Shown here piece after piece: positions 32,328 to 40,934 of a DNA stretch of 64,000 nt. The stretch spans positions 310,001-374,000 of the forward strand of contig OY969794.1 in assembly GCA_963703175.1 (NCBI GenBank). The letters run 5' to 3'. The position numbers and the translations under genes were made by a program. This DNA comes from VRUE01 sp963703175. Its GTDB lineage: Bacteria; Actinomycetota; Thermoleophilia; Solirubrobacterales; 70-9. The notes below the pieces were generated by a model, which worked only from the letters and a program-made list of their open reading frames with translations, searched no databases and was not told the origin of the DNA. Each line of letters begins with the position of its first letter. The stretch's first letter is position 1.

Positions 32328-34303
32328 CCGCCGGCCCACCGGAAAAGCTCTGGGAGCCATCGGCCAACCTGGTCGAGCGGGCGCGGATGACCGAGTACAT
32401 GCGCTGGCTCGCAACCGAGCGCGGGCTCGAACTCGACGGCTACGACGACCTCTGGCGCTGGTCGGTCGAGGACTTGGAGGGCTTCTGGTCCTCGATCTGG
32501 GACTTCTTCGAGGTCCAGGCCGACGGCGGCTACGACCGCGTGCTCAGCAGCCGCGAGATGCCCGGCGCCGAGTGGTTCGCGGGCGCACGCCTCAACTATG
32601 CCGAGCACGTCTTCGCCAGTAAGGACGACACCGAGCCGGCAATCCTGCACGCCTCTGAGCTGCGCGAGCTCGATCAGCTGAGCTGGGGTGAGCTGCGCGC
32701 CCAGGTCGCCGCCGTCGCCGCCGGCCTTCGTGGCCTCGGGGTCGAGCCCGGGGACCGCGTCGTCGCCTATATGCCCAACATCCCCGAGGCGATCGTCGCC
32801 TTCCTCGCCGCCGCTTCGATCGGCGCCGTCTGGTCGAGCTGCTCGCCGGACTTCGGCCCAGCCAGTGTGGTCGACCGCTTCGCCCAGATCGAGCCCAAGG
32901 TTCTCTTCGCGGTCGACGGCTACCGCTACGGCGGCAAGGACTTCGATCGCCGCGACGTCATTGCCGAGCTGCAGACGGCGATGCCGAGCCTGCATGGAAC
33001 CGTTGTCCTCCCCTATCTCGACCCCGAGCCGGACCTCTTCCCCCTGCGCGACACGACCCGCTGGGACGACCTGCTCGCCGCTGGTGAAGGTGCTGAGCTC
33101 GCCTTCGAACGGGTGCCATTCGACCACCCGCTCTGGGTCCTCTACTCCTCCGGCACCACCGGCCTGCCGAAGGCGATCGTCCAGGGCCAGGGCGGCATCC
33201 TGCTTGAGCACCTGAAGAAGCTCCACCTCCACGTCGACGCCCACCCTGGCGATCGCCTCTTCTGGTTCACCACGACCGGCTGGATGATGTGGAACTTCCT
33301 CGTCTCCGGGCTGCTGACCCGGGCCGCGATCGTCCTTTACGACGGCAGCCCTGGCCACCCCGACATGGGCGTGCTCTGGGACCTCGCCGCGCGCGCCGGC
33401 GTGACCATGTTCGGCACCAGCGCCTCCTACATCGCCGCCTGCATGAAGGCCGGGGTCGAGCCCGGCGCCGGCCGGGACCTCAGCCGCCTTGGCGCCGTCG
33501 GCTCTACCGGCTCCCCCCTATCTCCCGAGGGGTTCGACTGGATCTACGACCAGCTCGGTGGGGACACCTGGCTCTTCTCGACCAGCGGCGGCACTGACCT
33601 CTGCACCGCGTTTGTCGGTGGCACGCCGCTGCTGCCGGTCTACCGCGGCGAGCTGCAGGCGCGGGCGCTCGGCGCTGCGGTCGAGGCCTGGGACGAGGAT
33701 GGCAACCCGGTAATCGATGAAGTCGGCGAGCTGATCGTCACCGAGCCGATGCCCTCGATGCCCGTCTCCTTCTGGGGCGATCCCGACGGCAGCCGCTACC
33801 GAGCCAGCTACTTCGAGCAATTCCCCGGTGCCTGGCGCCACGGTGATTGGATCGAAATCACCTCGCGCGGCACGGCGGTCATCTACGGCCGCTCCGACTC
33901 GACCATCAACCGCTCCGGCATCCGCATGGGGACGAGTGAGATCTACCGCGCCGTGCTCGACATCGACGCAATCGTCGACGCCCTGGTAGTCGACGTTCCC
34001 CGCCCCGCCACCGAGGGCTGGATGCCGCTTTTCGTCGTCCTCCGCGAGGAGGCGGAGCTGGACGACGAGCTGCGCCGCGAGATCGCCAGGCGCGTGCGCG
34101 AACACTGCTCCCCGCGGCACGTCCCCGACGAGGTCTACGCGATCGCCGAGGTGCCGCGCACGCTCAGCGGCAAGGTGCTCGAGGTCCCAGTCAAGCGCAT
34201 CCTCATGGGCACCCCACCAGAGAAGGCGGCCAGCCGCGACTCGCTTGCCAACCCGGCGGCGCTCGACTACTTCACCGAGATGGCAGCGGGCCTCGGCGAC
34301 TGA
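32324..34303 (+). CDS. Acetoacetate-CoA ligase (acetoacetyl-CoA synthetase)
   Basis: A 659-residue adenylate-forming enzyme, the usual length for AACS. The ATP/AMP motif YSSGTTGLPKAIVQGQGGIL is at about 271-290, WFTTTGWMMWN follows, and the C-terminal lysine motif is LSGKVLEVPVKRIL (near 622). The N-terminal region (MRWLATERGLELDGYDDLWRWSV in segments) is the AACS-specific domain. It converts acetoacetate, ATP and CoA to acetoacetyl-CoA in the cytoplasm, fitting the nearby HMG-CoA lyase that releases acetoacetate. GTG start coupled to the MBL gene; the end overlaps the convergent PAP2 gene by 37 bases. Confidence 0.9.
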   Translation: MTAGPPEKLWEPSANLVERARMTEYMRWLATERGLELDGYDDLWRWSVEDLEGFWSSIWDFFEVQADGGYDRVLSSREMPGAEWFAGARLNYAEHVFASKDDTEPAILHASELRELDQLSWGELRAQVAAVAAGLRGLGVEPGDRVVAYMPNIPEAIVAFLAAASIGAVWSSCSPDFGPASVVDRFAQIEPKVLFAVDGYRYGGKDFDRRDVIAELQTAMPSLHGTVVLPYLDPEPDLFPLRDTTRWDDLLAAGEGAELAFERVPFDHPLWVLYSSGTTGLPKAIVQGQGGILLEHLKKLHLHVDAHPGDRLFWFTTTGWMMWNFLVSGLLTRAAIVLYDGSPGHPDMGVLWDLAARAGVTMFGTSASYIAACMKAGVEPGAGRDLSRLGAVGSTGSPLSPEGFDWIYDQLGGDTWLFSTSGGTDLCTAFVGGTPLLPVYRGELQARALGAAVEAWDEDGNPVIDEVGELIVTEPMPSMPVSFWGDPDGSRYRASYFEQFPGAWRHGDWIEITSRGTAVIYGRSDSTINRSGIRMGTSEIYRAVLDIDAIVDALVVDVPRPATEGWMPLFVVLREEAELDDELRREIARRVREHCSPRHVPDEVYAIAEVPRTLSGKVLEVPVKRILMGTPPEKAASRDSLANPAALDYFTEMAAGLGD

Positions 34304-34938
34304 CGCTCGCGAACGGTGAGACGCGAGGCACGATCCGCGATCGCCCGCATCGCTGCGAGGACAGCAAAGCCCCACATCGCCGCGACGAGCACGCCGCCGA
34401 GGACGTCACTCGGGTAGTGCCAGCCAATCAACACCACCGAAGTGCCCACCGCCAAGGTGAAGGCGGCACCCAGCGCCAGCGTCGCTTTGCGCAACGCAGC
34501 GGGTACGACAAAGGCGTAGGCAATCGCGATCGACGCCGCCCCGGTGGTGTGTCCACTGGGGAAGGTGTTGGGCTGGAGAGGATCGCCTCCGATCGCCAGC
34601 TTGATGCGGGGATGTGCGAGCAGAACCTTCAGCAGCTGGGTGGTGACGTTGGCGCCGGCAACCACAAGCACGGCGGCAAGAGCGTCACGAGAGCGGCCGC
34701 GCAAGAAGGCAATACCGCAGGCGACGGCGAGCATTCCCAGCACCGGCAACAGGTTGCCGAAAGCAGCGACGGTGTCGACCCAGGCGCCGGTGCTCGGCCG
34801 ATCTTCCGCCAGCCTGAGAAACAGGTGAACGTCGACGTGCCGACCGGCGCTCAGGCCGAGGGCGAGAGCCATCAGCAGGACGAGGGCGCACGCGCAGACC
34901 AAGCAGGCCGCAAACGGAGATTTGACGTTCCGAGCCAC
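34267..34938 (-). CDS. PAP2-family phosphatase
   Basis: A 223-residue membrane protein with about five to six spans. The active-site pieces of the PAP2 family are visible: a Lys/Arg block around VLLAHPRIK, the PSGHTTG motif (near 127-133) and a C-terminal GWHYPSDVLGG (near 178) with the catalytic His/Asp. PAP2 enzymes remove phosphate from lipid phosphates or undecaprenyl diphosphate at the membrane. It follows the carboxylase operon on the same strand by 34 bases. Confidence 0.86.
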   Translation of the reverse strand: MARNVKSPFAACLVCACALVLLMALALGLSAGRHVDVHLFLRLAEDRPSTGAWVDTVAAFGNLLPVLGMLAVACGIAFLRGRSRDALAAVLVVAGANVTTQLLKVLLAHPRIKLAIGGDPLQPNTFPSGHTTGAASIAIAYAFVVPAALRKATLALGAAFTLAVGTSVVLIGWHYPSDVLGGVLVAAMWGFAVLAAMRAIADRASRLTVRERQSPRPAAISVK

Positions 34939-34972
34939 CGCGAAACGGTAGCGAGACGGGTTAAACGCCTTC

Positions 34973-36493
34973 TCAGGCGGGCGTGACGGGGTTGCGCCGT
35001 TCGGCGAACGAACGGTCCTTGCTCGCCGCCATCGCGAAGCGGCGGACGATCTCGCCGCGCAGGTCCTCGGGCTGGACCACCGCGTCGACGACCATCTCCG
35101 AGGCGAGGTGGAGGATGTCGATGTCGGTCGCGTACTCCTCGCGTTTGCGGGCGACGAACTCGGCCCGCTCGGCCTCGTTTTCGATCGCCTGGATCTGGTT
35201 GTAGAAGACGGCGTTGATCGCCGCCTCGGGGCCCATCACAGCGATCGAGGCGCTGGGCAGGGCGATGCAGCAGTCGGGTTCAAAGGCGGGACCAGCCATC
35301 GCGTATAGGCCGGCGCCGTAGGCCTTGCGGATCACCACGGAGAGCTTCGGCACGGTCGCCTCCGAGACGGCGCTGATCATCTTCGCCCCATGGCGGATGA
35401 TCCCGTGGCGCTCGACCGCGGTGCCGATCATGAAGCCGGGCACGTCGGCGAGGAAGAGCAGCGGCACGTTGAAGGCATTGCAGGTCTGGATGAAGCGCGC
35501 CGCCTTGTCGGCCGAGTCGACGAAGAGCACGCCGCCTTTCTGGCGCGGCTGGTTGGCAACGACGCCGACGACGCGGCCGTCGAGCCGGCCATAGCCGACG
35601 ATCAGCTCTTTGGCCCAGCGCTTGTGGACTTCGAGGAAGGAGTCGGCGTCGAGCAGGACGTCGAGGACCTCGCGCATGTCGAAGGGCCGGTTCTCGTCGG
35701 TCGGGACGATCTCGGCGATCGCCGCGTCTGAGGCAGGCGAGACGGGAGCGGACACCGGCGGCTCCTCCCGCCAGTTGCCCGGCATGTAGGAGAGGTAGCG
35801 CTTGGCGAGATCGATCGCCTCCTCGTCGCTCTTGACCAGGAAGTGGCCGCAGCCGGAGACGCCGGTGTGCATCTTCGCCCCGCCCATCTCCTCTAGCGTC
35901 ACCTTCTCGCCGATCACCATCTCGGCCATCCGCGGCGAGCCGAGATACATCGAGGCGTTGCCCTCGCGCATGATCACCACGTCACAGAAGGCGGGGATGT
36001 AGGCGCCGCCGGCGGCGCTCGGTCCGAACAGCAGGCAGACCTGCGGCACCTGGCCGGAGAGGCGGACCTCGTTGTGGAAGATGCGCCCAGCCCCACGCCG
36101 CCCGGGGAACATCTGCACCTGGTCGGTTATTCGCGCCCCGGCCGAGTCGACCAGGTAGACCATCGGCAGTTGCAACGAGAGCGCCCGCTCCTGGATGCGG
36201 AGGATCTTCTCGACCGTCTTCGGCCCCCAGGAGCCGGCCTTGACGGTCGGGTCGTTGGCCATCAATGCAACACGGCGGCCGTCAATCGTGGCCAGGCCGG
36301 TTACGACCCCATCCGCGCCCAGTCCCTCCTCGTTCCAGTTGGCAAGCAGCGCCTCCTCGGCGAAGGAGCCCTCATCAACCAAGCGCTCAACCCGCTCGCG
36401 TACCGGCAGCTTGCCCTGTTCGGCGGTCTTCTCGTGGTGGCGCTGCGGCCCGCCCGAGAGCGCAGCCTCCAATGCCTTCGCGAACTCAGTCAC
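34973..36493 (-). CDS. Acyl-CoA carboxylase carboxyltransferase subunit (MccB-like)
   Basis: A 506-residue biotin-dependent carboxyltransferase. The N-domain has GKLPVRERVERLVDEGSFAE and the acyl-CoA site DSAGARITDQVQMFPGRRGA; the C-domain has FVDSADKAARFIQTCNAFNV and ADVPGFMIGTAVERHGIIRHG. Sequence layout and partner genes suggest methylcrotonyl-CoA or a related branched acyl-CoA; geranyl-CoA or propionyl-CoA are not excluded. It follows HMG-CoA lyase by 10 bases. The alpha (biotin) subunit is absent from the window, as for the other beta subunit. Confidence 0.85.
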   Translation of the reverse strand: MTEFAKALEAALSGGPQRHHEKTAEQGKLPVRERVERLVDEGSFAEEALLANWNEEGLGADGVVTGLATIDGRRVALMANDPTVKAGSWGPKTVEKILRIQERALSLQLPMVYLVDSAGARITDQVQMFPGRRGAGRIFHNEVRLSGQVPQVCLLFGPSAAGGAYIPAFCDVVIMREGNASMYLGSPRMAEMVIGEKVTLEEMGGAKMHTGVSGCGHFLVKSDEEAIDLAKRYLSYMPGNWREEPPVSAPVSPASDAAIAEIVPTDENRPFDMREVLDVLLDADSFLEVHKRWAKELIVGYGRLDGRVVGVVANQPRQKGGVLFVDSADKAARFIQTCNAFNVPLLFLADVPGFMIGTAVERHGIIRHGAKMISAVSEATVPKLSVVIRKAYGAGLYAMAGPAFEPDCCIALPSASIAVMGPEAAINAVFYNQIQAIENEAERAEFVARKREEYATDIDILHLASEMVVDAVVQPEDLRGEIVRRFAMAASKDRSFAERRNPVTPA

Positions 36494-36503
36494 GAGCGGG
36501 AGA

Positions 36504-37439
36504 CTATTCGGCTGCCTGGCCGCCGTCCCGCCAGTCGACAGGCCCGGCGGTCAACACGTGGGCGCCGAGCGACCGCCCGAGCACCTCCTGGGCGGCACGC
36601 GAAGCCTCGATCAAGCGCGAGAGGTCGATCCCGGTCTCGATCCCCATCTCGTGCAGCATCGAGACCACGTCCTCGGTCGCGATGTTGCCGGTCGCGCCGG
36701 GCGGCACCGGACAGCCGCCCAACTCGCCGAAGCTCGACTCGAATGACTCGACCCCCTGCTCCAGCGCCGAGAGGAGGTTGGCCAGACCCTGGCCGCGGGT
36801 GTTGTGAAAGTGCGCAGTTAACTCAACGCCGCCGAGTCGCTCATGCCCAGCAGCGAAGAACTCGCCCACCTGGCGCGGGTTCGCCATTCCCGTCGTGTCG
36901 CCAAAGCCGATCTCCTCGCAGCCGGCGGCGGCGAGTCGTTCGGCAATTCCGAAAACTCGATCAGCCGGCACCTCCCCCTCGTAAGGACAACCGAAGGAGG
37001 TCGAGATCACGCCCTCGCAGCGCAGCCCCGCCTCACGGGCCGTCGACAGCGTGCGCTCCAGTCCAGCCAGCGACTCCTCGACCGAGCGGTTGACGTTCTT
37101 GCGGTTATGGGTCTCCGAGGCGGAAACAAAGACATTGACCTCGTCGAAGCGGTCGCGCAGTGCAAGCGCCCGCTCCAACCCACGCTCATTGGGAATCAGC
37201 ACCGAGAAGGAGACGCCAGCGCGTCGCTGCACTGCCCCCAGCACCTCCTCGGCGTCAGAGAGCTGTGGAATTACGTCCGCCCGTACGAATGAAGTCACCT
37301 CCAACCGCTGCAACCCACTGGCGGAAAGCATGTCGATCAGCCGCACCTTCTCCGCGGTAGCGATCGTCTCCGGCTCGTTCTGGAATCCGTCGCGAGGCCC
37401 GACCTCGCGGATGCGGACATTGGTCGGCAAGGAGGTCAT
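36504..37439 (-). CDS. mvaB: Hydroxymethylglutaryl-CoA lyase
   Basis: A 311-residue TIM-barrel enzyme of the DRE-TIM family. VRIREVGPRDGFQNEP at the N-terminus is the divalent-metal/substrate motif, HFHNTRGQG the His metal ligands, and GGCPVPPGATGNIATED the signature with the catalytic Cys. It splits HMG-CoA into acetyl-CoA and acetoacetate, the last step of leucine breakdown. Acetoacetate can then be activated by the AACS at 32324. It is third in a minus-strand operon (SDR, thioesterase, lyase, carboxylase). Confidence 0.92.
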   Translation of the reverse strand: MTSLPTNVRIREVGPRDGFQNEPETIATAEKVRLIDMLSASGLQRLEVTSFVRADVIPQLSDAEEVLGAVQRRAGVSFSVLIPNERGLERALALRDRFDEVNVFVSASETHNRKNVNRSVEESLAGLERTLSTAREAGLRCEGVISTSFGCPYEGEVPADRVFGIAERLAAAGCEEIGFGDTTGMANPRQVGEFFAAGHERLGGVELTAHFHNTRGQGLANLLSALEQGVESFESSFGELGGCPVPPGATGNIATEDVVSMLHEMGIETGIDLSRLIEASRAAQEVLGRSLGAHVLTAGPVDWRDGGQAAE

Positions 37440-37450
37440 GCGAACCGAGG

Positions 37451-37840
37451 CTACGCCGTAGGCGGACCGGCTTGGCCGATCACGCGGCGCTCATGCGTCC
37501 CGACGCCGATCGTCCGCTCGCCTTCGCTGACTTCGACGTCAAAGCGCAGCTTGCGCCCGTCTACTACCTCGCGCAGAGCGACACGCGTATGGCAAGTCGC
37601 CCCCTCTCCGGCGGCCGCCACGTGCTTAACACAGACCTCGAAACCCACGGTCGCCTGGCCCTCCGGCAGGTGCTCGTAGGCCAACATCGAGGCACTGCCC
37701 TCCATCATCCCGATCATCCCCGGGGTCGAGAGCACACCGGTGCCAATCGTGCCGCCAACGTCGGTGACGAGAGGGGGCGCAACCGTGAACTCGTCCCTGC
37801 GCTCGATCCCCGGGGCGAGGCTCAGCCCGGTCTCGCCCAT
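37451..37840 (-). CDS. FlK-like hotdog thioesterase
   Basis: A 129-residue hotdog-fold protein: VLSTPGMIGMMEGSASMLAY supplies the Thr and Glu expected for the fluoroacetyl-CoA thioesterase (FlK) type, and TVGFEVCVKHVAAAG the catalytic His. These enzymes hydrolyse acyl-CoA thioesters; in this operon a branched- or hydroxyacyl-CoA is more likely than fluoroacetyl-CoA. It overlaps the upstream SDR gene by one base (TGATG), so translation is coupled. Confidence 0.83.
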   Translation of the reverse strand: MGETGLSLAPGIERRDEFTVAPPLVTDVGGTIGTGVLSTPGMIGMMEGSASMLAYEHLPEGQATVGFEVCVKHVAAAGEGATCHTRVALREVVDGRKLRFDVEVSEGERTIGVGTHERRVIGQAGPPTA

Positions 37841-38574
37841 CAGACCATCCCCAAGCCGCCACTCACGCCCAGGGTCTCCCCCGTTACGTAGGTGGCGTCG
37901 TCCGAAGCCAGAAAAGCCACGGCGGCGGCTACCTCATCGGGCTGACCGAGGCGCTTCATCTGCGTGCCCTCTTTCATGTTCTCGATCAATTTGTCGCCGA
38001 TCTCGCCGAACTCCTTGGCGCCCATCAAGAGTGGCGTCTCGATCGGGCCGGGGGCGATCGAGTTGGCGGTGATCCCGTAGCGCGCGCTCTCGCGGGCGAT
38101 CGCCTTCATGAAGGCGACGATGCCCCCCTTGGCGGCCGAGTAGACCGCGGAGCCCTTGGAGCCGACCCTGCCAGCCTCGGAGGAGATGCTGACGATGCGA
38201 CCGTAGCCTGCCTCCTGCATCCCTGGCAGCGCAGCATGCGTGCAGTTGAGAACGCCGAGGAGGTTGACCCGGATCACCTTCTGCCACTGCTCGGGGGTGG
38301 TGTAGGTGAAGAAGCCGAACTCGTCGGTGCCGGCGTTGTTGACGAGGATGTCGAGGGTTCCGGTTGCCTCAACAGAGGCGTTGGCCGACTCAAGGTCAGT
38401 CACGTCGAGCGGCAGCGAATGCCCGTTGACCTCGCCAGCAACCCGCGCGGCGCCCTCGGTGTCGACGTCGCCGACCCAGACCTCGGCGCCCTCGGCGGCA
38501 AGTCGCGCGGCGATCGCGGCACCGATGCCGCTGGCGCCGCCGGTGACCAGTGCCTTTCGTCCCTCCAGCCTCAT
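37840..38574 (-). CDS. Short-chain dehydrogenase/reductase
   Basis: A 244-residue classical SDR: cofactor loop TGGASGIG (12-19), NNAG (near 80), active-site Ser in VSISSEAGRVG, and catalytic YSAAK. Asp in GDVDTEG after strand two suggests NAD preference. Typical substrates are 3-hydroxyacyl or secondary alcohols. It opens the operon with the thioesterase, HMG-CoA lyase and carboxylase, so a 3-hydroxyacyl-CoA or 3-hydroxyacid is a reasonable substrate guess. Divergent from npdG. Confidence 0.87.
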   Translation of the reverse strand: MRLEGRKALVTGGASGIGAAIAARLAAEGAEVWVGDVDTEGAARVAGEVNGHSLPLDVTDLESANASVEATGTLDILVNNAGTDEFGFFTYTTPEQWQKVIRVNLLGVLNCTHAALPGMQEAGYGRIVSISSEAGRVGSKGSAVYSAAKGGIVAFMKAIARESARYGITANSIAPGPIETPLLMGAKEFGEIGDKLIENMKEGTQMKRLGQPDEVAAAVAFLASDDATYVTGETLGVSGGLGMV

Positions 38575-38666
38575 AGGCCGGTGAGCATAGACTGGCGCGC
38601 CATGAGCGCGGAGTGACCGAAACGTCCATATCTGATTCCTCGTGAGTGAGCGGAGCGCGAACCCTG

Positions 38667-39362
38667 ATGAAGACTGAACTCGAACCGATCCCGATTGTCG
38701 GCGGCACCGGCGCCCTGGGCGCCGGCTTGGCGCTGCGCTGGGCCACGGCCGGCAGACACGTCGTGCTCGGCTCGCGCTCGGCCGAGCGGGCCGAGGAGGC
38801 GGCGGCGAAGCTGCGCGAGGCCGTGCCCGGCGCAGCCGTCGAGGGCATGCTCAACGAGGAGGCCGCCAAGCGCGCCGAGATCGTCTTCCTCACCGTCCCC
38901 TTCCGCGCCCAATCGGAGAACCTCAACAACCTGCGTGAGGCGCTGCAACCGGGCCAGATCCTGGTCGACTGCACGGTGCCCTTGGCCGCCGCAGTGAGCG
39001 GCAAAGCGACCCGGACCCTTGGCGTCTGGCAGGGGTCAGCGGCGCAACAGGCGCAGGAGATGGTTCCTGACGGCGTCACCGTGGTCGCCGCCCTGCACAG
39101 CGTCGGCGCGCCCAGCCTCGCCGACCCGGACGCCCAGCTGGACGAGGACGTGCTCGTCTGCGGCGACCGCAAGGCAGACAAGGCGCGAGTCGCCCGCCTG
39201 ATCGAGCTGATCCCTGGCCTGCGCGCGGTCAACGCCGGAGCGCTGGAGACGGCCCGGATTGTGGAGCAGCTGACCCCGCTGCTGATCTCGGTCAACGTCC
39301 GCTACAAGACTCACGCCGGGATCAAGCTCACCGGGCTTCCGAACGGAGATCATTGGGCTTGA
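38667..39362 (+). CDS. npdG: NADPH-dependent F420 reductase
   Basis: A 231-residue Rossmann protein of the F420:NADP oxidoreductase family. The NADP loop is PIVGGTGALGAGLALRW with VLGSRS (Ser/Arg) gripping the 2'-phosphate, and the C-terminal PLLISVNVRYKTHAGIKLTG is the conserved F420-site region. It exchanges hydride between NADPH and F420. It precedes cofD by 10 bases, so it is the first gene of the F420 operon. The ATG at 38667 is preferred over a GTG at 38646, with GGAG about 11 bases upstream. Confidence 0.9.
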   Translation: MKTELEPIPIVGGTGALGAGLALRWATAGRHVVLGSRSAERAEEAAAKLREAVPGAAVEGMLNEEAAKRAEIVFLTVPFRAQSENLNNLREALQPGQILVDCTVPLAAAVSGKATRTLGVWQGSAAQQAQEMVPDGVTVVAALHSVGAPSLADPDAQLDEDVLVCGDRKADKARVARLIELIPGLRAVNAGALETARIVEQLTPLLISVNVRYKTHAGIKLTGLPNGDHWA

Positions 39363-39372
39363 AGGGAGCACG

Positions 39373-40290
39373 ATGAGAGTCGCCCTACTTGCCGGTGGAA
39401 CTGGCGGCGCCAAACTCGCTGCCGGGATGCAAGAGGAGATCGGCGCCGACCTTGCGGTAATCGCCAATACCGCCGACGACATCGAGGTGCTCGGCGTTCA
39501 CGTCTCCCCCGACCCCGACCTTGTCACCTACTGGCTCAGCGGAGAGATCGACGCCGAGCGAGGCTGGGGAATCCGCGACGACAGCTTCACCGTCTTCGAG
39601 CGGCTCTCCAGGCTCGGCGCACCGGACTGGTTCAGCCTCTCCGATCGCGACCTTGCCGCCTGCCTCTACCGGCGCCAGTTCCTCGAGGAGGGCGGGCGCC
39701 TTACCGACGCCCAGGCGCAGATCGCCCGCGGACTCGGGGTCGATGCTCGGGTGCTGCCGATGAGCGACGACCCCGTGCGGACCAAAGTGTCGACCGCCGC
39801 GGGGCGACGCGACCTGCAGGAGTATTTGATTCTCGACGGCGGCGCCGTCGAGGTGCAGGGCGTCGAGCTGGAGGGGATTGCCGAGGCCCAACCCACCGAG
39901 GAGGTATTGACGGCGCTGAACGATGCCGAGGCGATCGTGATTGGTCCCTCGAACCCGGTGATTAGCATCGGCCCGATCCTCGCCGTGCCCGGTATCCGCG
40001 ATGCGATCGCCGCCTCAGGCGCGCCGGTGGTCGCGGTTAGTCCCTACGTCGCCGGCGAGGTCGTTAAGGGACCTACCGAGCGCTTCATGGCTGCCCTCGG
40101 CCGTCCCTCAACCGCCGCCGGAGTCGCTTCGCTCTACGCCGGCTTAGTCGACGCGATGGTGGTCGACGAGGGCGACCCCGATCCGCCGCCAGAGGAGATT
40201 CCAACGCTAGCCGCACCGACCTTGATGGAGGGCGCCGCCGGGCGCGCCCGCCTGGCGCGGATCGTGCTCGATTACGCGGCGACGCTCTAG
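39373..40290 (+). CDS. cofD: 2-phospho-L-lactate (or enolpyruvyl) transferase CofD/FbiA
   Basis: A 305-residue CofD-family protein: MRVALLAGGTGGAKLAAGMQ opens the GPPG-binding Rossmann fold, VIANTADDIEVLGVHVSPDPD follows in separate parts, and SNPVISIGPILAVPGIRDA is the mid-domain signature. It transfers the phospholactyl (or phosphoenolpyruvyl in actinobacteria) group from the guanylyl donor to FO, making F420-0 (or dehydro-F420-0). GGGAG site before the ATG. Second gene of the F420 operon. Confidence 0.93.
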   Translation: MRVALLAGGTGGAKLAAGMQEEIGADLAVIANTADDIEVLGVHVSPDPDLVTYWLSGEIDAERGWGIRDDSFTVFERLSRLGAPDWFSLSDRDLAACLYRRQFLEEGGRLTDAQAQIARGLGVDARVLPMSDDPVRTKVSTAAGRRDLQEYLILDGGAVEVQGVELEGIAEAQPTEEVLTALNDAEAIVIGPSNPVISIGPILAVPGIRDAIAASGAPVVAVSPYVAGEVVKGPTERFMAALGRPSTAAGVASLYAGLVDAMVVDEGDPDPPPEEIPTLAAPTLMEGAAGRARLARIVLDYAATL

Positions 40291-40292
40291 GG

Positions 40293-40934
40293 GTGAAGGC
40301 GACCGCAGTACTGCCGGTGAAGCGCTTCGCCGCAGCAAAGCAGCGGCTCGCCACGGGCATCGAGGACGAGCGGCGCGAGGCGCTGGTCGCGGCGATGCTG
40401 GAAGACGTGCTCGAGGCGATCGGCGGCGCGCGCTCGATCGAGCGGACCATTGTGGTGAGCGGCGACCCGCGGGCACAGGAGATCGCCGCCTCGACGGCCG
40501 CCGACGTACTGCCGGACCCAGCAGACGAGGGCCACGTGCTGGCCGCCAGCGCCGGACTCACCCGCGCTGAAGCCGACGGCGCGGAGTGCGTCGTCCTCCT
40601 CCCCGGCAACTGTCCCTTGCTTGACCCGCGCGAGCTGGACAAGCTGCTCACCGGCTTGCCGACCCGTTACGTCGCGATCGTCCCCGACCGCCATGGCAGT
40701 GGCACCAATGCCCTCGTGCTGGCGCCTCCGGAAGCAATCCAGCCAGCGTTCGGCGAGGGCAGCTGCGCCCGTCACGTCACCGCCGCGCGCGAGGCCGGCA
40801 TCCCCTTCGGGGTCGAAGAGCTGCCTTCGCTAGCGCTCGATCTCGACACTCCTGCAGATGTCATCGCCCTCACCCGCGAACTCGCGGATCGCCCCAAGCG
40901 CGCACGCCGAACCGCAAAGGTGCTCGGCATATGA
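40293..40934 (+). CDS. cofC: Phospholactate/phosphoenolpyruvate guanylyltransferase CofC/FbiD
   Basis: A 213-residue nucleotidyltransferase: VLPVKRFAAAKQRLA (the GTP/Mg loop), VLLPGNCPLLDPRELDKLL and DRHGSGTNALVL are the family markers, and LDLDTPADV the late Asp pair. It links GTP to 2-phospho-L-lactate or, as known for actinobacterial FbiD, phosphoenolpyruvate. GTG start two bases past cofD's stop, and its TGA overlaps the cofE ATG. Confidence 0.92.
   Translation: MKATAVLPVKRFAAAKQRLATGIEDERREALVAAMLEDVLEAIGGARSIERTIVVSGDPRAQEIAASTAADVLPDPADEGHVLAASAGLTRAEADGAECVVLLPGNCPLLDPRELDKLLTGLPTRYVAIVPDRHGSGTNALVLAPPEAIQPAFGEGSCARHVTAAREAGIPFGVEELPSLALDLDTPADVIALTRELADRPKRARRTAKVLGI

Noticed and set aside
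32264..33358. A 364-codon minus-strand frame opposite acetoacetyl-CoA synthetase
   Set aside because: Shadow of an unambiguous adenylate-forming enzyme on the other strand.
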